Shown here: positions 46,501-56,964 of the stretch, piece after piece
Layout of the letters: each line of letters opens with the position of its first letter
Position numbering within the stretch: position 1 is the stretch's first letter
Assembly (NCBI GenBank): GCA_903813345.2
Contig: CAIIXF020000013.1
Location: 215,008-279,007, forward strand
Length of the DNA stretch: 64,000 nucleotides
Direction: 5' to 3'
Origin: Owenia fusiformis
Lineage: Eukaryota > Annelida > Polychaeta > Sabellida > Oweniidae
The notes under the pieces: model-generated
Seen by the model: only the letters and a program-made list of their open reading frames with translations
Databases searched by the model: none
What the model was told of the DNA's origin: nothing
Program-made: the position numbers and the translations under genes

Positions 46501-49500
46501 TTTTGTTCTTTGGCTTCCTGTTCTGCATCTATAAGATTCTGACTCATTTCTCTTTCCTGTTTTGATATATATGATACAATGTAGACAACACATGAAAATA
46601 CATCAAGGACAAATTGTATATCCATATTGGCTTCCCATGCTTTCAAAAGGTCTGCATTGTAGTTATTTATCCAAATGTCTTTAACAGTTCTCTTCAAAAA
46701 TATGGCTTTCCTTTTACTTTTTGTCAGAGTTCTTATAATATTTTCATATTTTTCCATTGTTAAGCCTGGGTGTGCTTTTTCAAATATTTCATTTAATGTC
46801 ATTTGAGAATAATCTTCAGAGAGAAAGAATTCCCAGAGAGATTGAATGATATCTTCGGCTACTTTTATTGGTATACACTCTGTAGTCTCATCAGGAATTT
46901 TGTCATCAATGATAAAGGTTTTCTCAGATGGCAGTCTTGGAAAGTGAAATCTACAAGTTCTTTTATTTTTCTTGCAACTTTTTGAGTGGTTTTTGCTGTG
47001 TGTTTGGACTTCGTTTACTATTCTGAACAAGTCTGAGTCAGTTTTTTCATCGGGCAATGCACAAGTGATATACTTATCTATGAATTCTTCAACTTCTAAA
47101 TTTGGTGATTTACCATAAACGGGAGCATCTTCGATCCAAATTAAACAATGTATATGAGGTGATCCTCTCATTTGAAATTCAACTCTGTAAAACATGTCTT
47201 TCACTTTACCAATTGGTTCAGCTGGTGATTTAATAACATCATTCATGAACCTTTTCCATCTATTATCAAACATTCTAGTTACAGTGACCGGATTATCCCT
47301 TATCAGTTCACAACGTTCTGTTTTGGTTATTTCTTCTGGTAATCGAGGGTCATTGTTTTGTTTGAGAATTGTGTTAATAACTTCATTCCATTTCATATCT
47401 GCTGACGAAAATGAGCAAAACCATGTTGGTGGACCAAGTTGCCTAATCATTGCAAATAAATCTTTTTGTACGTGTTGCCAGTATGGTGGTGTTCCACGAA
47501 TCGGTTGCAAATAGTGATGACCAACATTCTTACGGCAAAGCATTTCACTCTTTTCTTTGTTGATAATATCATCAGCTGTTATTGTATTACCGCTTGTTGA
47601 TTTTTCTGTTGTTTTTCTGAGGTTAATACTAACTTTGGATATTATATTCTGGAGTTCAGTCAAAAATTGGGCATAAAATATATATTGAGTATTCTTAGCA
47701 AATCTCAAGTCTGCAGAGAATAGCCTATTACCAAAATATTTTGTTGCTGACAACTTTTTTTCTCTATTTTCATCATGAGCGTTTCTACCATTTGGAAATA
47801 GAGTGGGAAATGAAAGAGCTTCATTATTCTTTTCTTCAAGAATACGTATTGGTTTGTTTCCTTCTCCTGGTGCTATGCAGTATATTTTGTCAAGATGTGT
47901 ATCCAGAATGTGTTGAGCAATGTTATCAGGTTGCAAACAAGTATCAGATACTACACCCATCATATCATTTGATGTGTCTTTCCCCCGATTCTCTGTGCTA
48001 TTTTCTAGTTGACATACATTACAGTCAATATCAGTTTGTTTCAATTCAGGTGTCATTCCATATTGCTTTTGATCTTCTTCACTTAAAATTTCTGGAGGTA
48101 TTAAGTTCACAAAATCATCCAATATATTAATGTCTTTGTAGTGCACATTGTTTTGTTTTAGGTATCCCAATGCCGCTTTAACTTTTGAAATACTGACTGA
48201 TTTATATAAGTAATGACCTCGATATTCAAGTTTGCGTTTGAGTTTGACAGTCAAAAGCTGCTCATCATGAATTGGTCTTGGTAAAGCATTTATGGTTTCC
48301 TGAGCATTATTTGACACAGATATAACAGGACCATTCATACCAAATTGCCCTCCTCTTGGTAATTGTACTACTTTCATAAAAGGTAAACGTAACGATACTA
48401 AATGTTGTTCAAGGACATTCAAATCTTTCAATTCCGCTGGTATTGTTTGTAATAACAAATTATTGCTATTAGCCATTGGGGGAATATTGCCATTTTTAAA
48501 ATGTACATGACAGTTCTGACATATCCATAGTTTACTTATTGGAGACTTACAAAGTTCACAGTTTTCTTTGCATGATATTTCTCTAGTATGCAAATATATT
48601 TTTGAAATACACTTTTGTTTGTTTTCCTGAGATACTTTAGAATATGCATTTCCCTTGTAGGCTAGCACCTGGTGTTTAAATAGCAATCTGTGACAAACCA
48701 CACAAATATAGTTTAGTCCATCATTTATTGTTTGTTTAAAGTCATGAATTACTCTTTCAATATTTTTTCGTTTGGCCTTTTTGGTAATGTGTTTTTCTTT
48801 ACCTTGGATAATTTTCATTTTTTTGAAGGTTTCATCAGTGTCATATTTTTGTTTGATCTGTTGCTTAACTCTTTCTTTAAAGTCTTGATCAAATTCATAC
48901 TTTTCTTTACTGTATCGCTTGACTCTTTCTTTAAAGTCTTGATCAAATTCATACTTTTCTTTACTGCATCGCTTGACTCTTTCTTTAAAGTCTTGATCAA
49001 ATTCATACTTTTCTTTACTGCATCGCTTGACTCTTTCTTTAAAGTCTTGATCAAATTCATACTTTTCTTTACTGTATCGCTTGACTCTTTCTTTAAAGTC
49101 TATATCACATCCATATTTTATTTTACTTTGGTTAAGCTTGCTATGTTTGAGGTCTTCATCAGTTTCATATCTTTGTTTGCTTTGGTTAAGCTTAGTACGT
49201 TTGAAGTCTTCATTAGTTTCATATCTTTGTTTGCTTTGTTGCTTGCTTTGGTTAAGCTTAATACGTTTGAAGTCTTCATCAGTTTCATATCTTTGTTTGC
49301 TTTGTTGCTTGCTTTGGTTAAGCTTAATACGTTTGAAGTCTTCATCAGTTTCATATCTTTGTTTGCTTCGTTGTTTGCTTTTATTAAGCTTAGTACATTT
49401 GAAGTCTTCATCAGTTTCATATCTATGCTTACTTAAAAATTTCTTTTTATCTTTTAACTCAGGTGTAGATGCATATTTCTCTCTATCATGTTCCAATTTT

Positions 49501-52500
49501 TTATTTTTAAAGGTTTCATCAGTAGTATACCTTTTTTTCAGAAGAATGTTACGCTTGTATTGCCTTTGATCGGACTTAGACATTTTTCTCAATTTATCCT
49601 TTTCTTTATCTGAGAAAATATCAGTTTTGCAATCTTCAGCGCACAGGTTACTGTTTTCTTGATTATTCACAGTATTTTCAGAACAATGCACTCTAGCTTT
49701 ATCACATTTTCCAGGAACTAGCTGTCCACGTTCGCATGTGAATTTACATAGGTCAACATATGATTTTTTGATTTGAGCATTTTGTTCATGATCGGACATT
49801 AATTCTATACTTTTAGATTCTTTTCTTTGATGTACATCAATGTTTTCATCAAAATTTAATCTTCTTTTGCAAAATGTTCTTTGGGCTGACTTTGAGGACA
49901 TGGATGGTTGACTAGCAGTAAGTTTTTTTACTTCATTTTTTGCTTGGTCATTTCTACATTTTATTTTGCTGGATATTGTTGATAGTTTAGGCTCGGAGTT
50001 TTGATCTTTTATTTGCTTAGATCTCCTACATTCTTCAAATGTTATACCATCAACAGAAAATCCATGTTTGGCATTAGTTCTGTTTATTAAACTATCAGTT
50101 AAAGACTCGGCAGTGTTCCACAAGAATAAGGATATTTTTTCCAATGAATTCGACATGTGAATTATTGCATTTCCTGAAACATTAATTCTTCCTTGATCAT
50201 CCCTACTGTGTGGGTCAAATGAATAATACATGGCTTTGTTCTTCATCACACATGTTGTTGTATTGAGGAATGTAACAAGGCATGCATTGTAATCTGTGAA
50301 AGCGTTTTCAATAGCTTCATGTAAAGTTAATCCTTGGCTATCTTCTTCAGTATAATTCCAGTATTCTAAGTAGCCCTGTTGTTGTCTTGATTTGTATGCA
50401 TAATTTTTGTTGTTAAAGCTTAAGATTTTTGGAATATCAAATATTTCCAAATAACCTGTTGGAGTTGGATTTTGAGATATGATACTATTGTATAATATGT
50501 TGCCTCGGACTAAAACATCAGTAATGAATTCTGCATTAATTTCATGGTGACTTTCATTTTGAAGCATCAGTAAAAATGACAAAGAGTTAGCATAACATTG
50601 TTTTCCTTGACCTATGCCTTCAAACATTACATGATTTTGAGACATATTTCCTTCTATAACTTGATCAAATATCTGTATTGCTGATGCATTGTTCTTTGCA
50701 GGATTTGTATTTGTATTTGCATCTATCACATCTGTTACCACGTCATAATGACATTGGCTAGAATGATCTAGGTACATACATCTGTTAACAAATGTTTTTC
50801 CAAATACTGTCCATCTATTTGTGTTTTCAAAAGTAAGTATCTGGGTTTGGAATAAATGGCAAGCTGCGGCAATTTCAATATCAGTTCCCCATACAGATGA
50901 TCTATTCATATTTTGGGATTTTATATGATTTTCCAATTCTGTTGCGGTCATTCCTCTTGTTTTACAAATGTATTTCTTACAGCTTTGGTCATTTCTATGA
51001 GACACTATACTCTGTCTAATAGCAGTGTGGTCATTTTCATCGTTTGTTATACAATATGCAATTGCTCTAAAAAGACAGTTTCCATCACCTCTGATATGTT
51101 TTAAGGATTCATATTTTGGCTTCATAAAGGCAATTTCAACATTGTCATATACAGGATCATTGCTTTTTGGCGTATACTTGAGATGATGGATGTTACATAA
51201 ATGAACTTTCTCTTGGTTTTGCAAAGGGTTAAAATTCCCAATAGGCTCACTGTAGGTTTCTTTCAAAACAGTTACATCATCGGGACTTTCCTTTGATTTA
51301 TCCTTAGAATTATCTTTTGGGTCGTAACCTCCAGTTTGGGAAACTTTGTATTTTGTTCCAGTTTGTAAATCTTTCGAAGACACATTTTCATTAAACAGTT
51401 TGTCACCATTGTCAGCTTCTAAGATTTCAGTCTTTTTCACTTCATATTTATGGTTCATGGAAAACAGTATTTCATTGTTTTTGCTATGACTATGAATCGT
51501 TACTGGTGGAACACGTAAACATCCTTCAGCAAAAATATCTTGCATTTGTTCTACAATTTCTACAAAGTATGGATTTTCACTGTCTGGCATATCTTTAGTT
51601 TCTGGTTTGTTTCTAGTTGTATCAATATCTGATTTGTAACTAAGATATTTGGATCTTTTCAATTCTTTCCTGTTTGAACAGTGTTCAATATTCAGCTTGA
51701 ACAGTGTTTCAGTGTTATCAATGTTTAAGATTTTGAGATCATTATTTTCAATTGGTGGTACTCTTACAGTGTTGTCAGACAAAAACTGTTCTAGATCATG
51801 GTGTGGCAATACATGTTTCTTTGGTTGTGAAGCTCTGAAAGTACTATCTGGGACATGCTTTTGTTGTTTTGAAGTTGAGATGCTTTTCAATCGTCCAAGT
51901 TTACGCCTCGATAGTTTCTGTGTTTTTATAAGAATAGGCTGTAATGTTTCATTGTTTTTTAAATGTCGTTCCATTTTCTTTCTTCTTGCTTTCATTTTGA
52001 TAACTTCAGATCTTTCTTGTCTCCTTATTTTGTTACTTAAGTACTTTTCTGATTTCAACAGAGATCTAAGAATATCATTGTTATCAGTAAGAAGTGCGTT
52101 CACATCATGAATAATTTTGAGAGATTTTGCAAGAGTATCAATGCAGTTTGCTATTAAAATATCTTTTGGTTGTGTGACAGTTCCAACCTCTGCTGACACA
52201 TTGGCAAATTTGGTAAGTTTTCTGAGTTTCTTCTTCTCAGATTTCTTTATGGTATTCTGTATTAACAGTGTGGCAAACTCAGATATTAATGAATCTTCCA
52301 TATCTTCTGCTAACACCTTGTGATGGTTTGTATTGTTCTCAGTAATATTAGAAGTTGTACGGGATATTGTATCAATGTTTTTATACATATATTCAGTTGA
52401 ACATGAGAATGCGACTTCCGAAAGTATGGTCTTATTGAAGCACAATGGTACTGGCATTTCTTGCTTTCCATATGGTATTTTAGGTAAATTAGGCACTTCA

Positions 52501-52820
52501 GTTTGTATTTCAGTTTGTACTTCAGCTTGTACTTTAGGCACAGTAAGCACTTCAGTTTGTATTTCAGGTACAGTAAGCATTTCAGTTTCTATTTCAGGTA
52601 CAGTAAGCTCTACAGTTTCTATTCTAGGTACAGTAAGCACTTCAGTTTCTATTCTAGGTACAGTAAGCACTTCAGTTATTCTGGGTACAGTAAGCACTAC
52701 TACAGGTTGGGAATGCATTTGGTCTCCCTCCAGCCGCGATGCAAATGCATCACCCCCACCGCGACCTTCGCAGGAATCATACCCACCAACCCTTCGCTTC
52801 TTCCTCCGATCAGGTGTGGC
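43524..52820 (-). CDS. Autonomous Helentron transposase, main exon (OTU/Rep/helicase/endonuclease)
   Basis: One uninterrupted frame of about 3,100 codons; the same frame stays open up to an ATG at 52922. I place the exon start at the acceptor TTTTTTACAG|GCC (52820), in phase with an upstream exon. Domains by approximate residue: basic N-terminus and LTVP repeats (1-130); OTU cysteine protease, GDGNCLFRAI to SQCHYDVV (595-720); second cysteine-protease-like domain, GKQCYANSL to FDPHSRDDQG (750-925); lysine-rich repeats (1110-1360); Cys-rich DUF6570-like region (1395-1590); Helitron N domain and Rep, GSPHIHCLIW and YIVSYISK (1690-2120); PIF1-type helicase, GKAGTGKSHL and LIIDEISMV (2460-2870); AP-like endonuclease, LTETWL, GDFNEN, GTCIDHVY (2910-3120). 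No stop or frameshift is seen, so it is plausibly active or recently so. It replicates the element by rolling circle. Confidence 0.93.
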   Translation of the reverse strand, partial: ATPDRRKKRRVGGYDSCEGRGGGDAFASRLEGDQMHSQPVVVLTVPRITEVLTVPRIETEVLTVPRIETVELTVPEIETEMLTVPEIQTEVLTVPKVQAEVQTEIQTEVPNLPKIPYGKQEMPVPLCFNKTILSEVAFSCSTEYMYKNIDTISRTTSNITENNTNHHKVLAEDMEDSLISEFATLLIQNTIKKSEKKKLRKLTKFANVSAEVGTVTQPKDILIANCIDTLAKSLKIIHDVNALLTDNNDILRSLLKSEKYLSNKIRRQERSEVIKMKARRKKMERHLKNNETLQPILIKTQKLSRRKLGRLKSISTSKQQKHVPDSTFRASQPKKHVLPHHDLEQFLSDNTVRVPPIENNDLKILNIDNTETLFKLNIEHCSNRKELKRSKYLSYKSDIDTTRNKPETKDMPDSENPYFVEIVEQMQDIFAEGCLRVPPVTIHSHSKNNEILFSMNHKYEVKKTEILEADNGDKLFNENVSSKDLQTGTKYKVSQTGGYDPKDNSKDKSKESPDDVTVLKETYSEPIGNFNPLQNQEKVHLCNIHHLKYTPKSNDPVYDNVEIAFMKPKYESLKHIRGDGNCLFRAIAYCITNDENDHTAIRQSIVSHRNDQSCKKYICKTRGMTATELENHIKSQNMNRSSVWGTDIEIAAACHLFQTQILTFENTNRWTVFGKTFVNRCMYLDHSSQCHYDVVTDVIDANTNTNPAKNNASAIQIFDQVIEGNMSQNHVMFEGIGQGKQCYANSLSFLLMLQNESHHEINAEFITDVLVRGNILYNSIISQNPTPTGYLEIFDIPKILSFNNKNYAYKSRQQQGYLEYWNYTEEDSQGLTLHEAIENAFTDYNACLVTFLNTTTCVMKNKAMYYSFDPHSRDDQGRINVSGNAIIHMSNSLEKISLFLWNTAESLTDSLINRTNAKHGFSVDGITFEECRRSKQIKDQNSEPKLSTISSKIKCRNDQAKNEVKKLTASQPSMSSKSAQRTFCKRRLNFDENIDVHQRKESKSIELMSDHEQNAQIKKSYVDLCKFTCERGQLVPGKCDKARVHCSENTVNNQENSNLCAEDCKTDIFSDKEKDKLRKMSKSDQRQYKRNILLKKRYTTDETFKNKKLEHDREKYASTPELKDKKKFLSKHRYETDEDFKCTKLNKSKQRSKQRYETDEDFKRIKLNQSKQQSKQRYETDEDFKRIKLNQSKQQSKQRYETNEDFKRTKLNQSKQRYETDEDLKHSKLNQSKIKYGCDIDFKERVKRYSKEKYEFDQDFKERVKRCSKEKYEFDQDFKERVKRCSKEKYEFDQDFKERVKRYSKEKYEFDQDFKERVKQQIKQKYDTDETFKKMKIIQGKEKHITKKAKRKNIERVIHDFKQTINDGLNYICVVCHRLLFKHQVLAYKGNAYSKVSQENKQKCISKIYLHTREISCKENCELCKSPISKLWICQNCHVHFKNGNIPPMANSNNLLLQTIPAELKDLNVLEQHLVSLRLPFMKVVQLPRGGQFGMNGPVISVSNNAQETINALPRPIHDEQLLTVKLKRKLEYRGHYLYKSVSISKVKAALGYLKQNNVHYKDINILDDFVNLIPPEILSEEDQKQYGMTPELKQTDIDCNVCQLENSTENRGKDTSNDMMGVVSDTCLQPDNIAQHILDTHLDKIYCIAPGEGNKPIRILEEKNNEALSFPTLFPNGRNAHDENREKKLSATKYFGNRLFSADLRFAKNTQYIFYAQFLTELQNIISKVSINLRKTTEKSTSGNTITADDIINKEKSEMLCRKNVGHHYLQPIRGTPPYWQHVQKDLFAMIRQLGPPTWFCSFSSADMKWNEVINTILKQNNDPRLPEEITKTERCELIRDNPVTVTRMFDNRWKRFMNDVIKSPAEPIGKVKDMFYRVEFQMRGSPHIHCLIWIEDAPVYGKSPNLEVEEFIDKYITCALPDEKTDSDLFRIVNEVQTHSKNHSKSCKKNKRTCRFHFPRLPSEKTFIIDDKIPDETTECIPIKVAEDIIQSLWEFFLSEDYSQMTLNEIFEKAHPGLTMEKYENIIRTLTKSKRKAIFLKRTVKDIWINNYNADLLKAWEANMDIQFVLDVFSCVVYIVSYISKQEREMSQNLIDAEQEAKEQNSSASKLMKIIGYRYMKHREVSAQEAVYRASNLHLKECSRQTVFLPVGNNPIKMSLPISVIRQQKDDKIWATSIIDRYFARPHSVEFNDLCLAEFASQYRLVTYNNDEDIVENQKETSKKIKLDFGLGFIQKRSKSPPAIIRYPKFSKETNPDEYYHSMLQLFIPHRSDKELRPTKHETFEGYFKCGKIKQGGKLFNVSEIVTKHKSIYDVTGDELNAAQDKLSDGDSYENAWANLAPEQELERQECISENIEPISDDIDETDMPDIDFKTKDKETGKVNCLVELQTDTIPTNEAMELIRSMNTKQKQIFYLIRKQCLELSWGKKIKPLFLHICGKAGTGKSHLIKCIHYIATHLLRNLLKHPNDLSVLLTSPTGTSAFQINGNTLHSAFRITSRYLSRVYEELEESKIAPLKMRLESLKDLIIDEISMVSVRLFNTVRGRLQQIKPGDNPDFGDTSILAFGDFYQLPPVKQKSLLKSDETNYNPWEKFKKIELTQIMRQKGDMKYAEFLNRIRVLKKGERISAQDDEFIRQIMKKPIPEDVMRVYSKRVNVDAYNRKRILSHAKSTNAKIYKIKAIDHNKLKGQEWKKIDEEPKQRADTLLHELQICIGTEVLLIKNICIADGLANGAFGVVTAIEFKKESDNMPSAVWVKFDNPKVGIKTRYKNQTEVHPESIRIEPYNDEVNSKFMRQQIPLIPSYACTIHKLQGKTCNRLAISCKDMFAGGQAYVAFSRVTSSDGLYIIDYDPKSIYCDEKMAKALDEMPDFDLPKYETATEDDLSLIYHNTQGLIAHIKDVKSNTDLSCCDIICLTETWLRDEKVSGILEIETFNSPHLVNRKVLNLSNHEGGIAIYNKSILGNVQTISIPSPLDNAITIVKDIAIITIYKSPKMQKTKFITEMEKILQHVHKNHDKVLVVGDFNENLLDSKKHYIHDFMMRKRYLLLSDTDIPTTEGGTCIDHVYTSRALINVDISVMPIYYSYHEMIKIIIRNVK

Positions 52821-53422
52821 CTGTAAAAAATTAATACTTACTGTACTCTTAGTATTTTTTTGTATGCCATTATATTTTGCGCTTTTTAAGAGCATTATAA
52901 ATTTGTAAAATAAAGAAGCCATGAAATTCTAATGATCTAAATTCACAAAAAATACATCCTCCAATCACAGGGCTTCAAAATCCAGAATATATTCTTTCTT
53001 TTTACCCCCTGCGATAAGCAGTTAGTATTTCCCCTATTAAGAACTCGTAATCTGATTGGTTGTTGCAACAGAAATCACTCAGAGTTTGCAGTATTTTACA
53101 GCTTGGCAATAAAGGTATTTTTGAAAGCATGAGCCTGGTCTAAGGCAAAACCAACAAATTTTTGTGAGGGCACTAGTATTGCCGATATTAATGTTCAATA
53201 AGATAAGATAAACATGCAAATTTACATAATAAAAAAACATGCGACGTTTTGAAATGTCTCAAATCACCAAATATGATTTAAAAATTTGAAAAAAGTGAAA
53301 GTTACAGAAAACTAATAGAAACTGAAAATTTTCAATAACACAAAAAAAGCAAAATATAAAACCATGGAATATTGCAAAAAGTATAGTATCTGGTATTCAG
53401 ATGAATGAATGACTAATACAAA

Positions 53423-53977
53423 CTAGACAATAGCAATGCCAAAGCGTAGCAAATCCCATCGAACAGCAATGGCTGGAAATATTTACAAAAATTGTCATTA
53501 GACAGTGTGTCATGCTTATAGTATTCACATACCAATTATGAACAAAATTGCTCCACTACTTTTTGAGTTACAGCAAAAATAGTAAAATAAAGAGTAAAGG
53601 CCACCATTTGTCAAGGTGGTCGCCATGTGCTTCTTTAATATCAACATTTCTAGCTTTATTAATGTCCTATATCATTTTTTACATTTAAAACATATTGCTA
53701 TTACAGTTTTACACATTGCACCTAAATAACTGTAAAATTGACACTAAATGGCTGCCATTTTTAAATGAGTGACCATTTTAAAAATCAGCTTTCTAACAGA
53801 ACTTCTACCCCTATAGGGCATATATGTACAAAATATTAACAAAATCAGGCCAATGGTATTCGAGTTATTGCCCTAACGGACACACAGACGTTTATACGTA
53901 CGGACGTACATACGGACAAACGGACAGATGGATGGAGGCATTCTCTATATCCCTCCGAAATTTCATTCGATGGGATA
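53423..53977 (+). mobile_element. Pearl/HINE-like element, family A (copy 3, in Helentron intron)
   Basis: The 5' segment AATGCCAAAGCGTAGCAAAT is followed by CCCATCGAACAGC. It has less than one core unit (no tandem array), an ACGG/ACGT microsatellite (53876-53935), and hairpin TATCCC..GGGATA at 53948-53977. It lies on the strand opposite to the Helentron gene, inside its predicted intron. It is a short-core version of copies 1 and 2. Confidence 0.75.
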
Positions 53978-54883
53978 ATGAATACATACCTATGCAAATC
54001 ACTTTCGCAGGGTTAGGATGCTACATAGTCAGTTTGATGTATCCAGTACCTGAGATTGATTGACTAATTCACTCAAACACACTAGATGTCATATTCATAC
54101 TCACATACTACAACACTGCAACTGGAAGCTTAGTGATAATAAATGAATAATAAAAAGAGCACAGGTAGTAACTTATCCAATGCCCTTGACTATTCAGAAA
54201 ATCCCCAAGACTGAGTGTTTCATTACATATTTTCACTACATTCATACACACTGTCTTAAAAACATACAGTGGAACACTTTCGTCATCGATGAATCAATAA
54301 GCACAATTGTCTATCTCATGACCTGTAATTGCAAAAACAGTTGTCTATCTTGATTTATCCTGAAATGTTTACAGCTCAGGAAATTCAGCATCTTTAAATG
54401 ACATAAGTTATGCACAGACATTTTCACTCAATTGTTCCCAATGACTTGGAACAAGAAACTCTGCCACTTAAAGCCCAGCCATTGATCATAAATGAGTGAA
54501 AATATATAAAGCCAACACCCAATTAAACTTCCAGGTTATAGCACCAATCACCTTACCTGATGTATCCAGAGCTCTATACTACTTGGCTAGATTCCATTAC
54601 CCAGGATGCCTAAAGGGTTCACTCAGTTACATACTAACAAATGCTCGACTGTCCTTAAGGAATCACAACTTGAGTTGTCAAATTTTTATAACTGAAACCC
54701 CAGACAGTGATCATTCATTGACTATAAACATGTTTCTCAAACTCACAACATCTAGGTAACAGCATACCTACCCAGTAGCTCTAGATGATGAAATATAACA
54801 ATAGTCATATAACACTGCTCTCCATCTAGTTTACAAGGTTACAACATAGATGACCATTTTTAGAACTGTTGTTAATAGTTTAC

Positions 54884-54952
54884 CTTTTTTAGGTCTAACT
54901 TGGACCTCTTGACATATTCTCTTTTCCTCAATCCTTTTGGTTTTCTCGCCAT
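54884..54952 (-). CDS. Predicted first coding exon of Helentron gene
   Basis: An ATG at 54952 opens 23 lysine/arginine-rich codons (MARKPKGLRKREY...) ending at donor GTAAAC (54883-54878). Phase 0 here meets phase 0 at the acceptor before 52820, so splicing removes a 2,063-bp intron and avoids the 34 codons encoded by the long ORF upstream of the acceptor. The ATG itself follows a pyrimidine-rich TTTATTTACACAG by two bases, so another 5' exon or a trans-spliced leader may join here. The basic peptide continues naturally into ATPDRRKKRRV. Untested inference, but both splice sites and phases agree. Confidence 0.6.
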
Positions 54953-55679
54953 GGCTGTGTAAATAAAAAATAAAAAATAAATAATCAAGACAATAAATAT
55001 ACATTTTCTATGATATATGCCAGATTTAAAAAACTTCAGAAATTAACTTTTTGTATCATGTATGACAAAGAGCTGGAGTGTTACGCTATTTTTCATTTTA
55101 TATGCAATTTAAAAATTTCAACAGTTAAATATAAGCTATTTTTATTTCATCTAAAATCAAATGTATCAATTGAGGCAATTTAAGTATAAAATCTAGCCAA
55201 AATTTAAATTCATCTTATTGTTACATTGTCATACTTAATTAGTCAAAACATGATTGAGTATATGGTTTGTATTTATGAATGAGTATTCAATAAAATCATG
55301 TTTGAAGGACACCAGAACTATGCTTAAAATTCAAAATTTAAATACTAAATATTTGGTTTGAGATTCTGTTAAAAATTCAATATATATATATGGTGCGCTT
55401 AATAAACTTTCAACTTCACTATTGTATTTATGGTATGGGATATATTTATCATAAGTGTATTTCTATTAGGCATATATATCATAGAATTTGTATTTTTAAT
55501 TCATTGAATAAAATGTTATGTAAAATTATAGCACAGTAGATAGTGTAACCAATTTCAACTGTTTATCCTTTGGGTATTGAGTGTGAGTGTATCAAAATAT
55601 GACAAATTATGACAAATTATGACAATATATCATTACGAAAGAAAGTTTGATAACATAGTCACTTTGCTTGTATTTGCAA
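54953..55679. other. Region 5' of the Helentron gene
   Basis: AT-rich DNA with a polypyrimidine tract (minus strand, 54955-54985) next to the predicted first exon. No promoter motif or 5' terminal structure of the element could be assigned. TATATATATA lies near 55382. Confidence 0.5.
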
Positions 55680-55830
55680 ATGCAACTATCAGCTGTCGGA
55701 TACTGGATTAGCTTAATGTTTTATGGTCAACCCATTTAAATATGAATATTACATGCCACTATTTTGTTCATATTAAAATGAATTGGTCATAAAATAGTAG
55801 GTTAATCCAGTAGCCAACAGAAAGTTGCAT
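55680..55830. mobile_element. ~150-bp hairpin MITE
   Basis: TGCAACTATCAGCTGTCGGA at 55681 and the complement of the right end (TGCAACTTTCTGTTGGCTAC) pair, and pairing continues to TACTGGATTA/TAATCCAGTA. Non-coding. Confidence 0.75.
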
Positions 55831-56960
55831 TCACTAATATAAACTCAGCCAATTAAGCAATATGTTAACTTTAAAGTGAACAATTTATTACAATGTCTAA
55901 TACAAAATTGATGAGACCTTAGAAAAATAAAATGTACATTTAATACTTTAATAAAATAATCCTTAATTGAAGAAATTAGGTATAATTTTAAAAATATACC
56001 ACTATGGACAAAATATTGTAAGAGGGTATAGCCAAACCAATACAGTGACAAGGATATTACAGGTGGAAGAATCATAGAACACATGAAAGGCAAAAGAGGA
56101 ACTAGCAAGAACTGGTCTTAAGTAGAAGGCATTAGTTGAAAGAGTAGTAGAAGGAATATATAAGCACAAATGCCAAATGGGAGCTGTGACTAAAAACTAT
56201 AAAGAACCCCAACGAGAAAAGCAAACTCTAAGTGTAAATCTGTCATAAGAAAAGTAGACCCTTTATATCCCAAAACCATGATCTAACGTGAAAACAAACA
56301 ATGTCTAACATCCCCCCCTCCAATCGAGAAGCAGTATCACAATCCAGGACCAGAACACCAAGGGACATTTCATTCATACTGAAGTCATTACAATACATGT
56401 TGAAGAAAAATTGAAAAAATTGATAGCCAATACTCATAACATCAAAACAACATCATTAAATGAACAATGAAGTAACAAGTACACACTGGCATGCTGAAAA
56501 TTCCAATTAAAAAACTTGTTCACATGAAGGCATGACCAACTCCATGAAAAGAAAACGACACATCCTTAGTAATTTGATCTTGTTAAGGCAAAGGGCACTT
56601 GGAAGAAACCCAGGAGAAGTGTACTGACCACCACAAGAAGTTGGTTCACAATTCAAGGTTGTTTGGTTGATTTGCATTAAAACTTCTATTGCCAAATCAC
56701 TGCACTATAATGATACTCATCAGACCAGATATTCTCCTGTCTTAAAATAGTACAAAGCATAACAAGGACAAAGGTCACAGTGTCATGAGGATGCAAAAAA
56801 GATCTGATTGAAGAAGTTGCCAAAGGCTGTATTGTCCATTTATTGTCCAATTGAAATTGGATGAAAGAGATTCCCTTCATTCACCCCACACTACACAACA
56901 TAGCTTAAGGTTGAGCGAGTATTAATCGCTATTAAGGAATTCTAATTGCAAAAAAACTGA
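55831..56960. other. Unassigned stretch
   Basis: Several 60-90 codon frames on the minus strand (around 55845, 56507, 56686) lack a recognisable family. Two abutting ones at 56507-56880 could be parts of one decayed coding region, but I cannot name it. Confidence 0.35.
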
Positions 56961-56964
56961 TTAG

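Noticed and set aside
48732-49569. Plus-strand ORFs of 162-234 codons with FISFISLFA-like or SSVSYLCLL-like repeats
   Set aside because: They are antisense shadows of the lysine-rich in-frame repeats of the Helentron protein.
52333-52908. Plus-strand ORF with ILGTVSTSVS-like repeats
   Set aside because: Antisense reading of the LTVP minisatellite near the Helentron N-terminus.
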